Of a stretch of 64,000 bases of DNA, positions 47,943 to 57,654 are shown one piece after another. The number at the start of each line of letters is the position of its first letter. The stretch's first letter is position 1. The stretch spans positions 1-64,000 of the forward strand of contig JAKAKJ010000023.1 in the NCBI GenBank assembly GCA_021824575.1. The letters run 5' to 3'. The notes below the pieces were generated by a model that did no database searches, had not been told where the DNA came from, and saw nothing but the letters and a program-made list of their open reading frames with translations. The translations under genes and the position numbers were made by a program. This DNA comes from Chloroflexota bacterium. Its GTDB lineage: Bacteria > Chloroflexota > Anaerolineae > Anaerolineales > Villigracilaceae.

Positions 47943-48662
47943 TTAAGGACATTTGCTTTTATTTCCATTGCCATCCCTGATGACATCAATCTCGGAACCT
48001 TCCTTGATTTCGACGTTCATCACTTCGGGGCTGCCTGACACGCTGGTGTCGTGAACGGTATAAATTCCCGGATTGATCTGAATGCGGTTATCCGGAAAAT
48101 AGGCATACGAAGGCAGAACGATCGCGCCGGGATCAACTTCCATTTGGTCAGAAGTACAGTTTTGAATAAAAGCCAACGCTGGCCAAACTGTCGGCGTGAC
48201 TTCGGGAAGACTCGCAACGTCACCAGTCACGGACGAGTAAACGGTTTGGATCGAAACCCAGCCGGTCTTTCCATCCTGGCCCGGAATGGGGATTTGAAGC
48301 CATTTCGACAAAGGATCGCGCCCGGTCGCGATCGCGCTTTGACCATCCATCAGCGCACCGACGGGATTGAATGCCAGGTCGGGTCCACGCCGGATGAAGA
48401 GATTGCCCTTTATGGCGGAAACCATGACCGTCGAGGAGGTTTGCGTTGCCGCCGGAGTCGCGGTTGCGAAAGGCGTCGCTGTCAAAGTCGGAATGGCGGT
48501 ATTGATGAGTGGCGACGTAGAGGATTCCGTCACAGATGTAATCGGCGTCATGGTGGATACGGCGTCATTGGATATCCCATTCGTAAATCGGTTCGCCACC
48601 TGCATTCGACAACCGCTCAAGAGCAAGGCGCATAAAACAACAAAAGCAAGTTTTTTGGGCAT
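47943..48662 (-). CDS. Lipoprotein with a bacterial SH3 domain
   Basis: The 239 residues begin with a lipoprotein signal (FVVLCALLLSGCRM, Cys at 17). After a Thr/Ser-rich linker (TATPFATATPAATQTSS) comes a bacterial SH3 domain (VSAIKGNLFIRRGPDLAFN to GKTGWVSIQTVYS), which usually binds cell-wall peptide. About 80 further residues follow with no known motif. The start is the ATG at 48662; a longer frame begins inside the permease gene and is rejected. It is 10 bases after the permease stop and probably in its operon. Confidence 0.8.
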   Translation of the reverse strand: MPKKLAFVVLCALLLSGCRMQVANRFTNGISNDAVSTMTPITSVTESSTSPLINTAIPTLTATPFATATPAATQTSSTVMVSAIKGNLFIRRGPDLAFNPVGALMDGQSAIATGRDPLSKWLQIPIPGQDGKTGWVSIQTVYSSVTGDVASLPEVTPTVWPALAFIQNCTSDQMEVDPGAIVLPSYAYFPDNRIQINPGIYTVHDTSVSGSPEVMNVEIKEGSEIDVIRDGNGNKSKCP

Positions 48663-48672
48663 GCTGAGGTCT

Positions 48673-49911
48673 TTATTCGTAGCGCAGCGCTTCAACAGGT
48701 TGAAGGCTGGCAGCGCGGTTGGCTGGATAAATTCCGAAGAACAAACCGACAGCAGCAGAGAAGACCGTTGCCAGCAGGATCGCGTCCGCGCCAACCACTG
48801 GTGTGAAATTATTTCCGGTCGCTACCGCGATCTTTCCGACCACAACAGCGATCAACCAGCCAAAGAGAATCCCAATAATGCCGCCGATCAAACTCAACAG
48901 TGACGACTCGACCAGAAACTGAATGAGAATATCGCGCTTGCGCGCGCCGAGCGCTTTACGCAATCCGATCTCGCGCGTCCGCTCGGTGACGGATACGAGC
49001 ATGATGTTCATGATGCCGATGCCGCCCACGAGCAATGAAATGGCAGCGATGCCGCCGAGGAAAATGGTCAGTATCCCGGTGACACTTTGTGCAGTGCTGA
49101 GAATGCTTTGCTGTGTGAAAACGGTGAAATCATCCATGCCGACCGCAGTATGATGACGCGTGCGAAGGATTTGCGAAATTTCATTCGTAGCCGCGGTTAC
49201 AGTGCTGAAATCTGTAGCCTGCACATAAATCACATCCACTGCGTCCGGGCCGCCTCGACGCGGCGGGATGAGTCTGGCTTGCGCCGTTGTGATGGGTACG
49301 ATGATTTGATTGTCCGCCGATCCAAATGAACTTCCGCCAGTGGGAGTCAGAACACCAATGATGCGAAACGGCTGACCCGAAATCCGGATCGTTTCACCGA
49401 CCAAACCGTCGCGGCGGCCAAATAACGCATCGGCTACATCCACGCCGATCACTGCCACTGAAGCGCGGCCAAGCTGATCCGACTGGCTGATGAATTGTCC
49501 CTCCAAAAGGCTGATGTTGCGGACGGAGTAATAGTCTGGCGTCACGCCCAGTATGGTGGTCGTTTTCGTATTTCCGTTAAAGTCTGCGATTCCATTTCCC
49601 TGCAAGACCGGCGCAACCGCTTTAACATCCGGCGCCTGATATGGATCCATCATGGCGCTGGCATCGCCCATCGTTACTGGCCGCGGATTTTTGACAGCAG
49701 GATTATTTTGTGCGCCGGAGAAAACGAACAACAAGTTGGTGCCAACGCCGTTGATCGAACCGAGGATTGAGGCCTGCGCGCCGTTCCCAACCGCCAACAT
49801 TGCGATCACCGCTGCGACACCGATGACGATGCCCAGCACGGTCAATCCCGAACGCATTTTGTTGGAGTTCAGACTCTCAAGAGACTCAAAAATCAACTGC
49901 GTAAGATTCAT
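48673..49911 (-). CDS. MacB-like ABC transporter permease (FtsX fold)
   Basis: The 412-residue protein has an N-terminal transmembrane helix ([20 protein letters not shown]), a large outer MacB-PCD domain (about 45-270) and three C-terminal helices with the FtsX motif [28 protein letters not shown]. With the ATPase at 49908 it works as a mechanotransmitter to push substrates, such as peptides, lipids or drugs, away from the membrane. The start overlaps the ATPase stop by 4 bases. Confidence 0.93.
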   Translation of the reverse strand: MNLTQLIFESLESLNSNKMRSGLTVLGIVIGVAAVIAMLAVGNGAQASILGSINGVGTNLLFVFSGAQNNPAVKNPRPVTMGDASAMMDPYQAPDVKAVAPVLQGNGIADFNGNTKTTTILGVTPDYYSVRNISLLEGQFISQSDQLGRASVAVIGVDVADALFGRRDGLVGETIRISGQPFRIIGVLTPTGGSSFGSADNQIIVPITTAQARLIPPRRGGPDAVDVIYVQATDFSTVTAATNEISQILRTRHHTAVGMDDFTVFTQQSILSTAQSVTGILTIFLGGIAAISLLVGGIGIMNIMLVSVTERTREIGLRKALGARKRDILIQFLVESSLLSLIGGIIGILFGWLIAVVVGKIAVATGNNFTPVVGADAILLATVFSAAVGLFFGIYPANRAASLQPVEALRYE

Positions 49912-50603
49912 TGGTTCCTGCCATTCAATGGACTCTCCACAATCCCATCCCGAATGCGAATGATCCGCTGGGTCTGCTCGCCCACCGTCGGATCGTGAGT
50001 CACAATGATCAACGTGGTGCCGCGTTCCTTGTTCAAGTTGAGCAACAGCGCCATGATCTCCCTGCCGACTTTCGAGTCCAGGTTCCCCGTCGGCTCATCG
50101 GCCATGATGATGGCCGGGTTGTTGACGATGGCGCGCGCAATGGCCACGCGCTGCTGCTGTCCGCCGGAAAGCTCCGTCGGACGATGATTGATGCGATCTT
50201 TCAATCCGACTGCCTCGAGCGCCTCCTGAGCACGCTGCCGCCGGCTTCCATTCACCATGCCGGAATAGCGCAATGGCAATTCCACATTGGATAGCGCCGA
50301 TTGCCGGGGCAGCAGGTTGAATGACTGAAAAACGAAACCGACTTTATGGTTGCGGATATTCGCCAGTTGATCATCGTTCAGCGAAGAAACCGATTCGCCA
50401 TCGAGGATATATTCGCCCGATGTCGGGCGGTCAAGACAGCCAAGGATGTTCATGATCGTGGATTTGCCGGAACCAGATGGTCCCATAATGGCAACCACCT
50501 CGCCGCGCGCGATCTGCAGCGATGCGCCGCGCAAAGCCTCGACTTCGACCTCGCCCATTTTGTAGACTTTTTTCAAGTCCCGGGCTTCGACCACCCAATC
50601 CAT
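49908..50603 (-). CDS. MacB/LolD-type ABC transporter ATPase
   Basis: The 231-residue ATPase has Walker [16 protein letters not shown] near residue 42, the Q-loop in [17 protein letters not shown], signature [19 protein letters not shown], Walker [15 protein letters not shown] and the H-loop in [10 protein letters not shown]. It powers the FtsX-type permease encoded directly downstream. The ATG follows the stop of the adaptor gene without a gap. Confidence 0.95.
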   Translation of the reverse strand: MDWVVEARDLKKVYKMGEVEVEALRGASLQIARGEVVAIMGPSGSGKSTIMNILGCLDRPTSGEYILDGESVSSLNDDQLANIRNHKVGFVFQSFNLLPRQSALSNVELPLRYSGMVNGSRRQRAQEALEAVGLKDRINHRPTELSGGQQQRVAIARAIVNNPAIIMADEPTGNLDSKVGREIMALLLNLNKERGTTLIIVTHDPTVGEQTQRIIRIRDGIVESPLNGRNQ

Positions 50604-51929
50604 TTATCCGCCTCCGCCCCTGATAACCGGACCGGCAGGCCCGAATTGAGTTGGCGGGTTCAAGATAACCAAATCGCCTATTTTCAAATTGCCGCCTGTC
50701 ACAACACTCATCGTATCCGACGAAGCGCCAAGTGCGACTTCGACCTGTTTCGGGGCGCCATTTTCCAGAATGTAGACAACGCGCTTTCCATTGACAAGAC
50801 GAACAGCCTGGTTCGGAACCAGGATTTGATCTTTCACCTGATTCACAATGATGTTCACTGCTGCGGTCATGCCCGGCTTGACGAGTAAATCAGCATTCGT
50901 TAATTTGACCGTAACCGTAAAGTTCACTGCGCCCGATGACACATCACCAGCCTGCGAGACTTCGGTAACGACGCCGTCATAGGTTTTGCCCTGGATCGCA
51001 TCGAACGTCAGGGTGACTGGCTGGCCAACCGCGACATTGTTGATATCCACTTCCGAAACCTGAACATCAACCAGCAGAGCGGAGAGATCATCCACGCGGA
51101 AGGCAAACGTTCCCGCTGAAACCTGATCGCCGGGCAGCGGGTTAGCCTGGGTCACCGTGCCGCTAAACGGTGCGACGATGCGCGCCAAATTTATGGTAGC
51201 TTGCGCGGCATCAACATTCGCTTGCGCGGCCGCCACATCATCCGGATTGGGGCCATTCTTCAAACGGTCATAGTTGCGCTGTGCGTCGTCCAGTTGAGCC
51301 TGCGCCAGAGCCAGGCTGTTATCCGCGTCCTGGATGGTCTGCGCGTCCACGAGACCTTTCTGCCATTTGATGACCGGCACTTGTTGACCGTTCACGTATT
51401 TGATGATTACGTTCTTGATCCATTGTTCGCCATTCAAAGACAGGCGATAATCATAGGCTTTTTGATAAGCGTCCTTCGCATTCTGCAAAGCAATTGCCGC
51501 CTGCGCGGCAGCCGTATTGGAAGACATCAGGTCTTGCAGTGTCTTTTGCGCCGAGACGAGATTGGCTTGCGCCTGAATGATGTTCTGCGGCAATGAGCTT
51601 GGATCCAATTCGGCAAGCACATCATTCTGATTTACGTGATCACCGACTTTAACATTGACCTTGCCGACTGTGCCGCTGGTCTGCCACATAAGGGAAGCGT
51701 TTTGTGCGGCGCGCACACTGCCTGTTGCGCCGACGATCGCATTCAGGTCGCCGCGTGCAATGGCTTGAGTTTGGTAAGTGCTTTGATTCTGCCCGCGGCC
51801 TCGAGTCAGAAGAAAGGCAAGGACAATGACCAGCACGATCCCAAGCGGAATCGTCAACTTGCGTTTGCTTTTCAGAAATTCCATGACTTTCCTGAAAAAA
51901 ACACCAATTGAATTGAAAAACTTCGACAT
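50604..51929 (-). CDS. MacA/HlyD-like membrane fusion protein
   Basis: The 441-residue adaptor has an N-terminal membrane anchor (LTIPLGIVLVIVLAFLLT, about 26-44), a lipoyl/barrel-sandwich domain (VKVGDHVNQNDVLAELDP), a coiled-coil hairpin of about 170 residues, a beta-barrel domain and a C-terminal domain (PNQAVRLVNGKRVVYILENGA). The coiled coil contains ALQNAKDAYQKAYDYRLSL. It partners the ATPase and permease that follow. In a monoderm cell it would link the pump to the wall or substrate, not to an outer-membrane channel. GGAGG lies 7 bases before the ATG at 51929. Confidence 0.9.
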   Translation of the reverse strand: MSKFFNSIGVFFRKVMEFLKSKRKLTIPLGIVLVIVLAFLLTRGRGQNQSTYQTQAIARGDLNAIVGATGSVRAAQNASLMWQTSGTVGKVNVKVGDHVNQNDVLAELDPSSLPQNIIQAQANLVSAQKTLQDLMSSNTAAAQAAIALQNAKDAYQKAYDYRLSLNGEQWIKNVIIKYVNGQQVPVIKWQKGLVDAQTIQDADNSLALAQAQLDDAQRNYDRLKNGPNPDDVAAAQANVDAAQATINLARIVAPFSGTVTQANPLPGDQVSAGTFAFRVDDLSALLVDVQVSEVDINNVAVGQPVTLTFDAIQGKTYDGVVTEVSQAGDVSSGAVNFTVTVKLTNADLLVKPGMTAAVNIIVNQVKDQILVPNQAVRLVNGKRVVYILENGAPKQVEVALGASSDTMSVVTGGNLKIGDLVILNPPTQFGPAGPVIRGGGG

Positions 51930-52141
51930 TACATAACCTCCGCGAGCTGCCTCGCCAACGCGCAATTTTACCCCAAGCACCTGTGCGCCAACATGACAGC
52001 CACCATAACTTAAACAATGTTCATACAAAATTGTGACGATTGTCGTCCGCATAGGTGACATTAGAGCATGTGCCTTCCAAACGGCTTTAGGTATCATGTC
52101 AATACATAACATAAGCCTTATTTAGTGTATACGGAGGACGC
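51930..52141. other. Divergent intergenic region, no gene seen
   Basis: This space between the efflux operon and the GltD-like gene contains AT-rich stretches but no promoter with both boxes near consensus. A minus-strand TTGACA (52097-52102) lacks a -10 box at the usual distance. Confidence 0.4.
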
Positions 52142-53581
52142 ATGCAGGCCGTTCCAAGCGAATTTCTCGCCATTGACCGCAAGGCGCGCGCGAACAAACC
52201 ATTTTATGATCTGGACTTACGACCGCCCGAAACCCGCACCTGTGATTTCGACGCGGTTGTAATTGAATTTAACGCAGAACGCGCGATGGTCGAGGCATCG
52301 CGCTGCATCCATTGCCCCGACCCGGCACCGTGCATGCTCGCCTGCCCGACGAACAACGATATTCCATCTGCCATGTGGCTGATCGAACAAGGCAAATTTG
52401 TCGAAGCCGCGCAGATTTATCACAAGACAAGTTCCCTGCCGGAAGTTTGCGGACGCGTTTGCCCGCATGAACAGTTGTGCCAGGGTTCGTGCGTTTTGAA
52501 TAAACATCACCAGCCAGTGTTGACCGGCGAACTGGAAGCCTTTGCTGTCGACTATGAACGCCGCGCTGCAGGATACGTGATTCCGCTCGGCACTCCGACC
52601 GGGAAACGGATCGCCGTTGTCGGGGCCGGACCAGCCGGTTTGGCCTGCGCCGACATTCTCGTCCAGAAAGGATACGAAGTCACCGTCTTCGATTCCAAAC
52701 CTGCGCCGGGCGGACTTCTCGTCTACGGAATTCCAAATTTCAAACTCCCGAAAAACATCTGGTTCGAAAAATGGGAGGAGCTTGAACGCGCCGGAGTCAA
52801 ATTCGTCCCGAACACCTACATTGGCAAAGACAAAACCATTGACGGGCTTTTCGCGGAGGGCTTCGAGGCTGTTTTCATCGGCGTTGGCTCGGAAGTGGAT
52901 GCGCCCATGGAAAACACTCCCGGCACCGATCTTCCCGGCGTTTATCAGGCAACAGACTTTTTGATCCGCACCAACGTGGATAAGAAACTGCTTCCCGAGA
53001 ACATGAAGGAACCAGTCGAGATCGGCAGGCGCGTGGCAGTCATCGGCGGAGGGGACACAGCTTCGGATTGCCTGCGTACCGCGCTGCGACTCGGCGCAGA
53101 AGAAGTGACCTGTCTTTATCGCCGCACAGAAAAAGAAATGCCTGGCGGACGAAAAGACCGCCAGATGGCGCGCGACGAAGGCGCGAAATATCGCTTCCTA
53201 ACCCAGCCAGTGAAATTCATTGCAGGCGAAGACGGACATTTGGCTGCCATCGAATGTATCGAAATGGTGCTTGGCGAACCGGATGCCAAAGGCCGCCGCA
53301 GGCCTGTGCCTGTTCCAGATTCAAATTTCAGTGTCGCTTGCGATACGGCCATTCTCGCGCTCGGTTATTGGCCCGATCCCATTATCAGCAAAACCACGCC
53401 CGATCTCGAAACTCACGATTGGGGTTTGGTCACTGTGAAGAACAAAGCCACCGGCGAGACATCACGTCCCGGCGTGTTCTCCGGCGGAGATTGCGCCACC
53501 GGACCCGATTTGGTTGTGACCGCCATGGTCGGCGGGCGCAAAGCCGCGTTCGCCATTGATGAATATTTGAAGAAGAAATAA
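52142..53581 (+). CDS. GltD-like NAD(P)H-dependent oxidoreductase with Fe-S clusters
   Basis: The 479-residue protein matches the glutamate synthase small-subunit/NADPH:ferredoxin type family. The N-terminal Fe-S region has CIHCPDPAPCMLACPTNNDIP and CGRVCPHEQLCQGSCVLNKH, a FAD-binding motif AVVGAGPAGLACADILVQKG follows at about residue 158, and an NADPH-binding motif VAVIGGGDTASDCLRTALRLG lies near residue 300. The end has GVFSGGDCATGPDLVVTAM. No large glutamate synthase subunit is adjacent, so the electron acceptor is unknown; dihydropyrimidine dehydrogenase- or NfnB-like roles are possible. GGAGG lies 5 bases before the ATG. Confidence 0.9.
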   Translation: MQAVPSEFLAIDRKARANKPFYDLDLRPPETRTCDFDAVVIEFNAERAMVEASRCIHCPDPAPCMLACPTNNDIPSAMWLIEQGKFVEAAQIYHKTSSLPEVCGRVCPHEQLCQGSCVLNKHHQPVLTGELEAFAVDYERRAAGYVIPLGTPTGKRIAVVGAGPAGLACADILVQKGYEVTVFDSKPAPGGLLVYGIPNFKLPKNIWFEKWEELERAGVKFVPNTYIGKDKTIDGLFAEGFEAVFIGVGSEVDAPMENTPGTDLPGVYQATDFLIRTNVDKKLLPENMKEPVEIGRRVAVIGGGDTASDCLRTALRLGAEEVTCLYRRTEKEMPGGRKDRQMARDEGAKYRFLTQPVKFIAGEDGHLAAIECIEMVLGEPDAKGRRRPVPVPDSNFSVACDTAILALGYWPDPIISKTTPDLETHDWGLVTVKNKATGETSRPGVFSGGDCATGPDLVVTAMVGGRKAAFAIDEYLKKK

Positions 53582-53602
53582 TCCTCCCGAGGGCAGGGTG
53601 TT

Positions 53603-53631
53603 GCAGGGACGAAGCATAGCTTCGTCCCTGC
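53603..53631. repeat. GCAGGGACGAAGC palindrome
   Basis: GCAGGGACGAAGC (53603-53615) pairs perfectly with GCTTCGTCCCTGC (53619-53631) around loop ATA. It follows the GltD-like gene; it may act as a terminator though no T run follows directly. It resembles the GTAGGGGC family in layout. Confidence 0.7.
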
Positions 53632-53675
53632 ATTGGTTTAAAAAGCATTCTTATTCACGGCTAACCAAGCCTCGT

Positions 53676-53681
53676 TATAAT
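53676..53681 (+). promoter_or_regulatory. -10 box of the gluzincin-like gene, leaderless
   Basis: TATAAT ends 7 bases before the ATG at 53689. No ribosome binding site is present. Confidence 0.6.
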
Positions 53682-53688
53682 CGCTGCC

Positions 53689-54966
53689 ATGTTATATCGT
53701 ATCAGTCGAATCTTCGAATGGTTGATTATTACCGCGATTTGTTTGACCCTCTTCACATACAGTTCGCCGCGCGCCACCAGTGAATTCGACCGTGTGCGCG
53801 CCTACACGCGCAATATCGAGTTTGATTACATTTCATGGATGCTCAATGCCGCCCGCATAAAAATCCAGCAGGGCGCGGTTGGGATGCCGGGCTATTTAAA
53901 CCGGGCATCGAGCAAGGTCGCGGTGAGCGATTTTCTATTTGTCACACAGCAGATCAATCAGGCAGATGACGCATTGAATCGAGTTTACGCAGATCCGTCC
54001 ATCACAGACAAAGTTGCGGCCTCTGCTCAAATCCGTGCCGAACTCGCGATGCTTGAAAAGCAACACTCTCAATTGGCTCCCATCGCCGAAGCGATCCTGC
54101 AGGGACAAGTCAGCCAGGTCGCGGCAGATTTCGGTCTCGCCACACTCGGACAGCCGATCCCCACAATTTCGTTTCATTCCACAGCGGTGCCGGACGCGTT
54201 GATCGTCTCGCCGCGCGATCATATCGAAGAAGTCGCGAACATTTCACTCGTGCCGGGCCTGAGTGTTGATCAACAAGCCGCACTGGAAGACCGCGTGGAC
54301 AAAGGATTGAATGTTTCTTCGCTGGTCGTCCCGATTGGCGGCGTCGGCGTTTATCCGACCATGATCATGCAGACCACCGATCTTCCGTGGCTCGTCAGCA
54401 CGATCGCGCACGAATGGACGCACAATTATCTGACCCTCCGTCCGCTCGGAATGTTGTATGATGCGTCGCCCGAACTTCGCACGATGAACGAAACAACGGC
54501 AGATATTTCCGGGACGGAAATCGGTGCGGAAGTCATGAAGCGTTACTATCCTGAATATGGCAGCGCACCCCTTCCAACGTTTGGATTGGCCGCGTTCCCA
54601 AAGATTTCTCCCAACGCTGACAATGCCGCGGCGCCCCCACCCTTCAATTTCAACGCTGAGATGCATACGACGCGTGTCCATGTGGACGCGTTGCTTGCGC
54701 AGGGAAAGATTGCCGAAGCCGAAGCCTACATGGAGCAGCGCCGCCAGGTCTTCGTGCAGAATGGCTATTACATTCGCAAGCTCAACCAGGCCTATTTTGC
54801 ATTTTATGGCGCGTACGCGGATGTTCCCGGCGGCGCGGCAGGCGCGGACCCGGTCGGCCCGGCAGTGCGAGCCTTGCGGGCTCAAAGCAAATCATTGGCT
54901 GATTTTATCAATCGCATCGCGTGGATGACTTCATTTGACGAATTGAAGAAAGCAGTGGGACAATAG
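53689..54966 (+). CDS. Membrane-anchored gluzincin-like metalloprotease, family not recognised
   Basis: The 425 residues have an N-terminal hydrophobic helix (FEWLIITAICLTLFTYS), then a mostly helical region. A zinc motif AHEWTHNYL (HExxH) lies near residue 242, and NETTADISG follows 22 residues after the second His, matching the NExxxD third-ligand pattern of gluzincins. The C-terminal part has helical segments (GKIAEAEAYMEQRRQVFVQN). It may be an extracellular peptidase anchored to the membrane; I do not know a named family. Confidence 0.78.
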   Translation: MLYRISRIFEWLIITAICLTLFTYSSPRATSEFDRVRAYTRNIEFDYISWMLNAARIKIQQGAVGMPGYLNRASSKVAVSDFLFVTQQINQADDALNRVYADPSITDKVAASAQIRAELAMLEKQHSQLAPIAEAILQGQVSQVAADFGLATLGQPIPTISFHSTAVPDALIVSPRDHIEEVANISLVPGLSVDQQAALEDRVDKGLNVSSLVVPIGGVGVYPTMIMQTTDLPWLVSTIAHEWTHNYLTLRPLGMLYDASPELRTMNETTADISGTEIGAEVMKRYYPEYGSAPLPTFGLAAFPKISPNADNAAAPPPFNFNAEMHTTRVHVDALLAQGKIAEAEAYMEQRRQVFVQNGYYIRKLNQAYFAFYGAYADVPGGAAGADPVGPAVRALRAQSKSLADFINRIAWMTSFDELKKAVGQ

Positions 54967-54990
54967 GGAAGATCTCTCCCGATTCGATCA

Positions 54991-55078
54991 ATGTCATTCT
55001 GAGAAACAAAGTGACGAAGAATCCCATCGTGAAACCCTTGCTCTTCGAGTACGATATCGCCACATTCAGGGTGACATG
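54991..55078. repeat. GTCATTCTGAG-type palindromic repeat
   Basis: TGTCATTCTGAGAAACAAAG at the left and TTCAGGGTGACATGAAG at the right are inverted ends, with AAGAATCCC and TCTTCGAGTACG inside. It lies upstream of the thioredoxin-fold/cyclophilin gene. Confidence 0.7.
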
Positions 55079-55125
55079 AAGAAGATTAATGAATATTGCG
55101 CCTCTTCGCAGAAGGAAAATTCTTC

Positions 55126-56379
55126 ATGCGTCTGAAAACTTCTTTCTTCTTGCTCCTTTCTTTTTCGGCATTACTACTCCTTGCATCCTGCTCATCGCAA
55201 ACCGCAGCGACACCAACCGCCAACACGGTTTCGCCTCCAACGCCTACACTGATTCCTGCCACCGCAACTTCGACAGGCGCCGGTTGCACCGAGATCAACA
55301 CTGCGCCAACGCCGGAAGCCAGTTCATCAAATTTCCCGGCAGTCACCGCCACGGATTTCACGCGCGGTCCATCGAACGCGCCGGTGACGATGATCGAATA
55401 TTGTGATTTCCAAACGCCAATCTGTCTTTCGATGGCAGCGGTCGCAAGCAATCTTGTTTACAAACATCCGAACGATTTGCAGTTCGTCTTCCGGCCCGTG
55501 CCAATTGCCGCGTTGGACAAATCGCAAATGGCTGTGGACGCCGCCCTCGCTGCGGATGAGCAGGGACATTTCTGGGAAATGTACGATGTGCTATTCCAGA
55601 AAAATTCTGAATGGGCAAACCTTTCTGAGACGGATTTCGAATCGTGGTTGAAGAAACAAGCCTCGAGCATTGGACTCGACGCGTCCAAATTCTCAGCGGC
55701 ATTGAACAGTCCCGAAACGGCGAACAAAGCCAAGTCCATGTTCGACGCGGCAAATACAGCGGGCTTGCAAGCTGTTCCGTTGGTTTTGCTAAATGGCAAG
55801 CCGCAGCCTTTATTCCAGCTCGATTTCAACACAATGGACTCAACCATCAGCCTGATTGCATTGGGCGCGAAGCAATTCAAATCCTGCCCGGCGTTCAACA
55901 TTGATCCGTCGAAGCAATACATCGCGACCATTCACACAGAGAAAGGCGACATCGTGATTCAGTTATTCCCGGACAAAGCGCCGCTGGCCGTGAATTCGTT
56001 CGTCTTTCTCGCACAAAATGGTTGGTATAACGGCGTGACGTTTCATCGCGTCATCCCCGGTTTTGTGGCGCAGGCTGGCGATCCAAGCGGAACCGGCAAC
56101 GGCGGACCCGGCTATGTTTTCAACGATGAGACCAATAATGGTTTGCAATTCGATAAACCCGGCGTAGTCGGCATGGCAAACTCCGGGCCAAATACGAACG
56201 GCAGTCAGTTTTTCATTACCTACACACCACAGCCAAGTTTGAATGGCCGATACACAATTTTTGGGCAGGTTCTTCAAGGCATGAACATTGTCGAGAGCCT
56301 GACGCCGCGCGACGCATCGAAGGATCCTGGCGCAGCACCCGGCGATAAAATCATCAGTGTGACCATCGAGGTGAAATGA
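55126..56379 (+). CDS. Lipoprotein fusing a DsbA-like thioredoxin fold to a cyclophilin
   Basis: The 417 residues begin with a lipobox (ALLLLASCSSQ, Cys near 21) and a Thr/Pro linker. Residues 65-250 match DsbA/Thioredoxin_4 (APVTMIEYCDFQTPICLSMA), but the usual CPYC is TPIC, so the first catalytic Cys is missing; the cis-Pro region AVPLVLLNGKP is present. Residues 265-417 are a complete cyclophilin (GVTFHRVIPGFVAQAGDPSG, GVVGMANSGPNTNGSQFFIT, LNGRYTIFGQVLQGM) with the catalytic Arg and Phe. It probably aids folding of exported proteins, with the thioredoxin-fold part perhaps acting as a chaperone. AAGGA lies before the ATG at 55126. Confidence 0.88.
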   Translation: MRLKTSFFLLLSFSALLLLASCSSQTAATPTANTVSPPTPTLIPATATSTGAGCTEINTAPTPEASSSNFPAVTATDFTRGPSNAPVTMIEYCDFQTPICLSMAAVASNLVYKHPNDLQFVFRPVPIAALDKSQMAVDAALAADEQGHFWEMYDVLFQKNSEWANLSETDFESWLKKQASSIGLDASKFSAALNSPETANKAKSMFDAANTAGLQAVPLVLLNGKPQPLFQLDFNTMDSTISLIALGAKQFKSCPAFNIDPSKQYIATIHTEKGDIVIQLFPDKAPLAVNSFVFLAQNGWYNGVTFHRVIPGFVAQAGDPSGTGNGGPGYVFNDETNNGLQFDKPGVVGMANSGPNTNGSQFFITYTPQPSLNGRYTIFGQVLQGMNIVESLTPRDASKDPGAAPGDKIISVTIEVK

Positions 56380-57629
56380 TGCAGAATCGCGGTCGCGACT
56401 GGCGCACAATCCTGCTTGTCATCGGAGGCGCATGCGGTGCGCTGGCTGCGTTTGGTCTGGCGGTTTTGATGATGTTCATCGAAAGCATCCAGTCCATCCT
56501 TCACATGCTTTCGCGGAACAGCCCATCGCTGGTCGAAACCCTCGTGCTGGCAAGCGCATTGATATTTGCGGGCGCGATGTTATTGCCCGCCGTTTATTTT
56601 GGAATTCAACGATTGCGCGGCAGGGACATCGCGGCAGGCTCGCCGCGTCCGTTGAGAATTTGGGAAGTAGTTTTGATTCTCGCGGTTTGGATTGGAGTTT
56701 CGTTTCTGGCTCAGGGATTTTTCGACTTTGGGATGCTGGGATGGCTCGCGCCTCCATTTTATTTGCTGGCAATCATCCTGCCCGTTTATCTTTTGGTGCG
56801 GCTCGCCACCGGCGGTCTGGACGCGGGTTCGCGTGAACGCTTGTGGGGCGCGCTGGCAACCGGCATGGCAGTGGGCACGTCAATCGCCGTTTTGATCGAG
56901 ATGGCTCTTCTGATCATTGGATTACTCGGCGTTGGAATTTATCTGGGATTGAATCCGCAGTTTCTGGAAAGTTTTCAGCAAATTGCAAATCAACTCTCAA
57001 ACGCCGCAAACCTGGACGAAGTGTTGATCATGGCAAGCCCGTGGCTGACAAGTCCGTGGGTGATTCTGATCGGGTTATTTTTCTTCTCCATATTGACGCC
57101 GCTCATCGAGGAAACCAGCAAATCAATCACAACCTGGCTGGTGTTCGATCATCTGAATTCGCCCGCGCAGGGATTCGTGGTCGGCGCGTTGAGCGGCGCA
57201 GGCTTTGGTCTGTTGGAAAGTTTGCTGGCATCCGCAACACCTGATACGGGCTGGGCTTCGACACTTCTGGTGCGCGGCGGAAGCACAATGATGCATATTG
57301 CCGCGGCAAGCATCACCGGCTGGGGCATTGCATCCTTTCGCGCCAGTAGACATTTTCGATTTGTCATCGGCTCGTATGCCCTGGCCATGTTCCTGCACAG
57401 CCTGTGGAACGCATGTGTCGTATTCATCGTAGCCGGAGGCGTACGCGTCGCCGCCGGGACAAATTCGCCTGATGCCATTGGGACTGTTATGGCGTTTGCC
57501 GGGATTTCCATTCTCGTAATTTTGTGCATCATTATTCCGCTTGCGCTGGGATTGGGCAATTGGAGATTCCGTGCTGCGGCGAATCCAATTGCGCCTGTTC
57601 AGCCGCCCGCCATCCATGAGCAAAGCTGA
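56376..57629 (+). CDS. PrsW/RskP-like intramembrane glutamic protease
   Basis: The 417-residue membrane protein has about ten hydrophobic segments. The C-terminal half carries the PrsW motifs LIEETSKSITTW (EExxK), GFGLLESLLA, MHIAAASITGWGIA and FLHSLWNACVVF. In other bacteria PrsW-type proteases cut anti-sigma factors after envelope stress; a target here is unknown. The start overlaps the preceding stop by 4 bases, so it is translationally coupled to the foldase-like lipoprotein, a setting that would fit envelope-stress sensing. Confidence 0.88.
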   Translation: MMQNRGRDWRTILLVIGGACGALAAFGLAVLMMFIESIQSILHMLSRNSPSLVETLVLASALIFAGAMLLPAVYFGIQRLRGRDIAAGSPRPLRIWEVVLILAVWIGVSFLAQGFFDFGMLGWLAPPFYLLAIILPVYLLVRLATGGLDAGSRERLWGALATGMAVGTSIAVLIEMALLIIGLLGVGIYLGLNPQFLESFQQIANQLSNAANLDEVLIMASPWLTSPWVILIGLFFFSILTPLIEETSKSITTWLVFDHLNSPAQGFVVGALSGAGFGLLESLLASATPDTGWASTLLVRGGSTMMHIAAASITGWGIASFRASRHFRFVIGSYALAMFLHSLWNACVVFIVAGGVRVAAGTNSPDAIGTVMAFAGISILVILCIIIPLALGLGNWRFRAAANPIAPVQPPAIHEQS

Positions 57630-57642
57630 AGTCAGTCGGCGG

Positions 57643-57648
57643 TAAAAT
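57643..57648 (+). promoter_or_regulatory. -10 box of trmI, leaderless
   Basis: TAAAAT ends 6 bases before the ATG at 57655. No ribosome binding site is seen. Confidence 0.5.
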
Positions 57649-57654
57649 ATCTTC

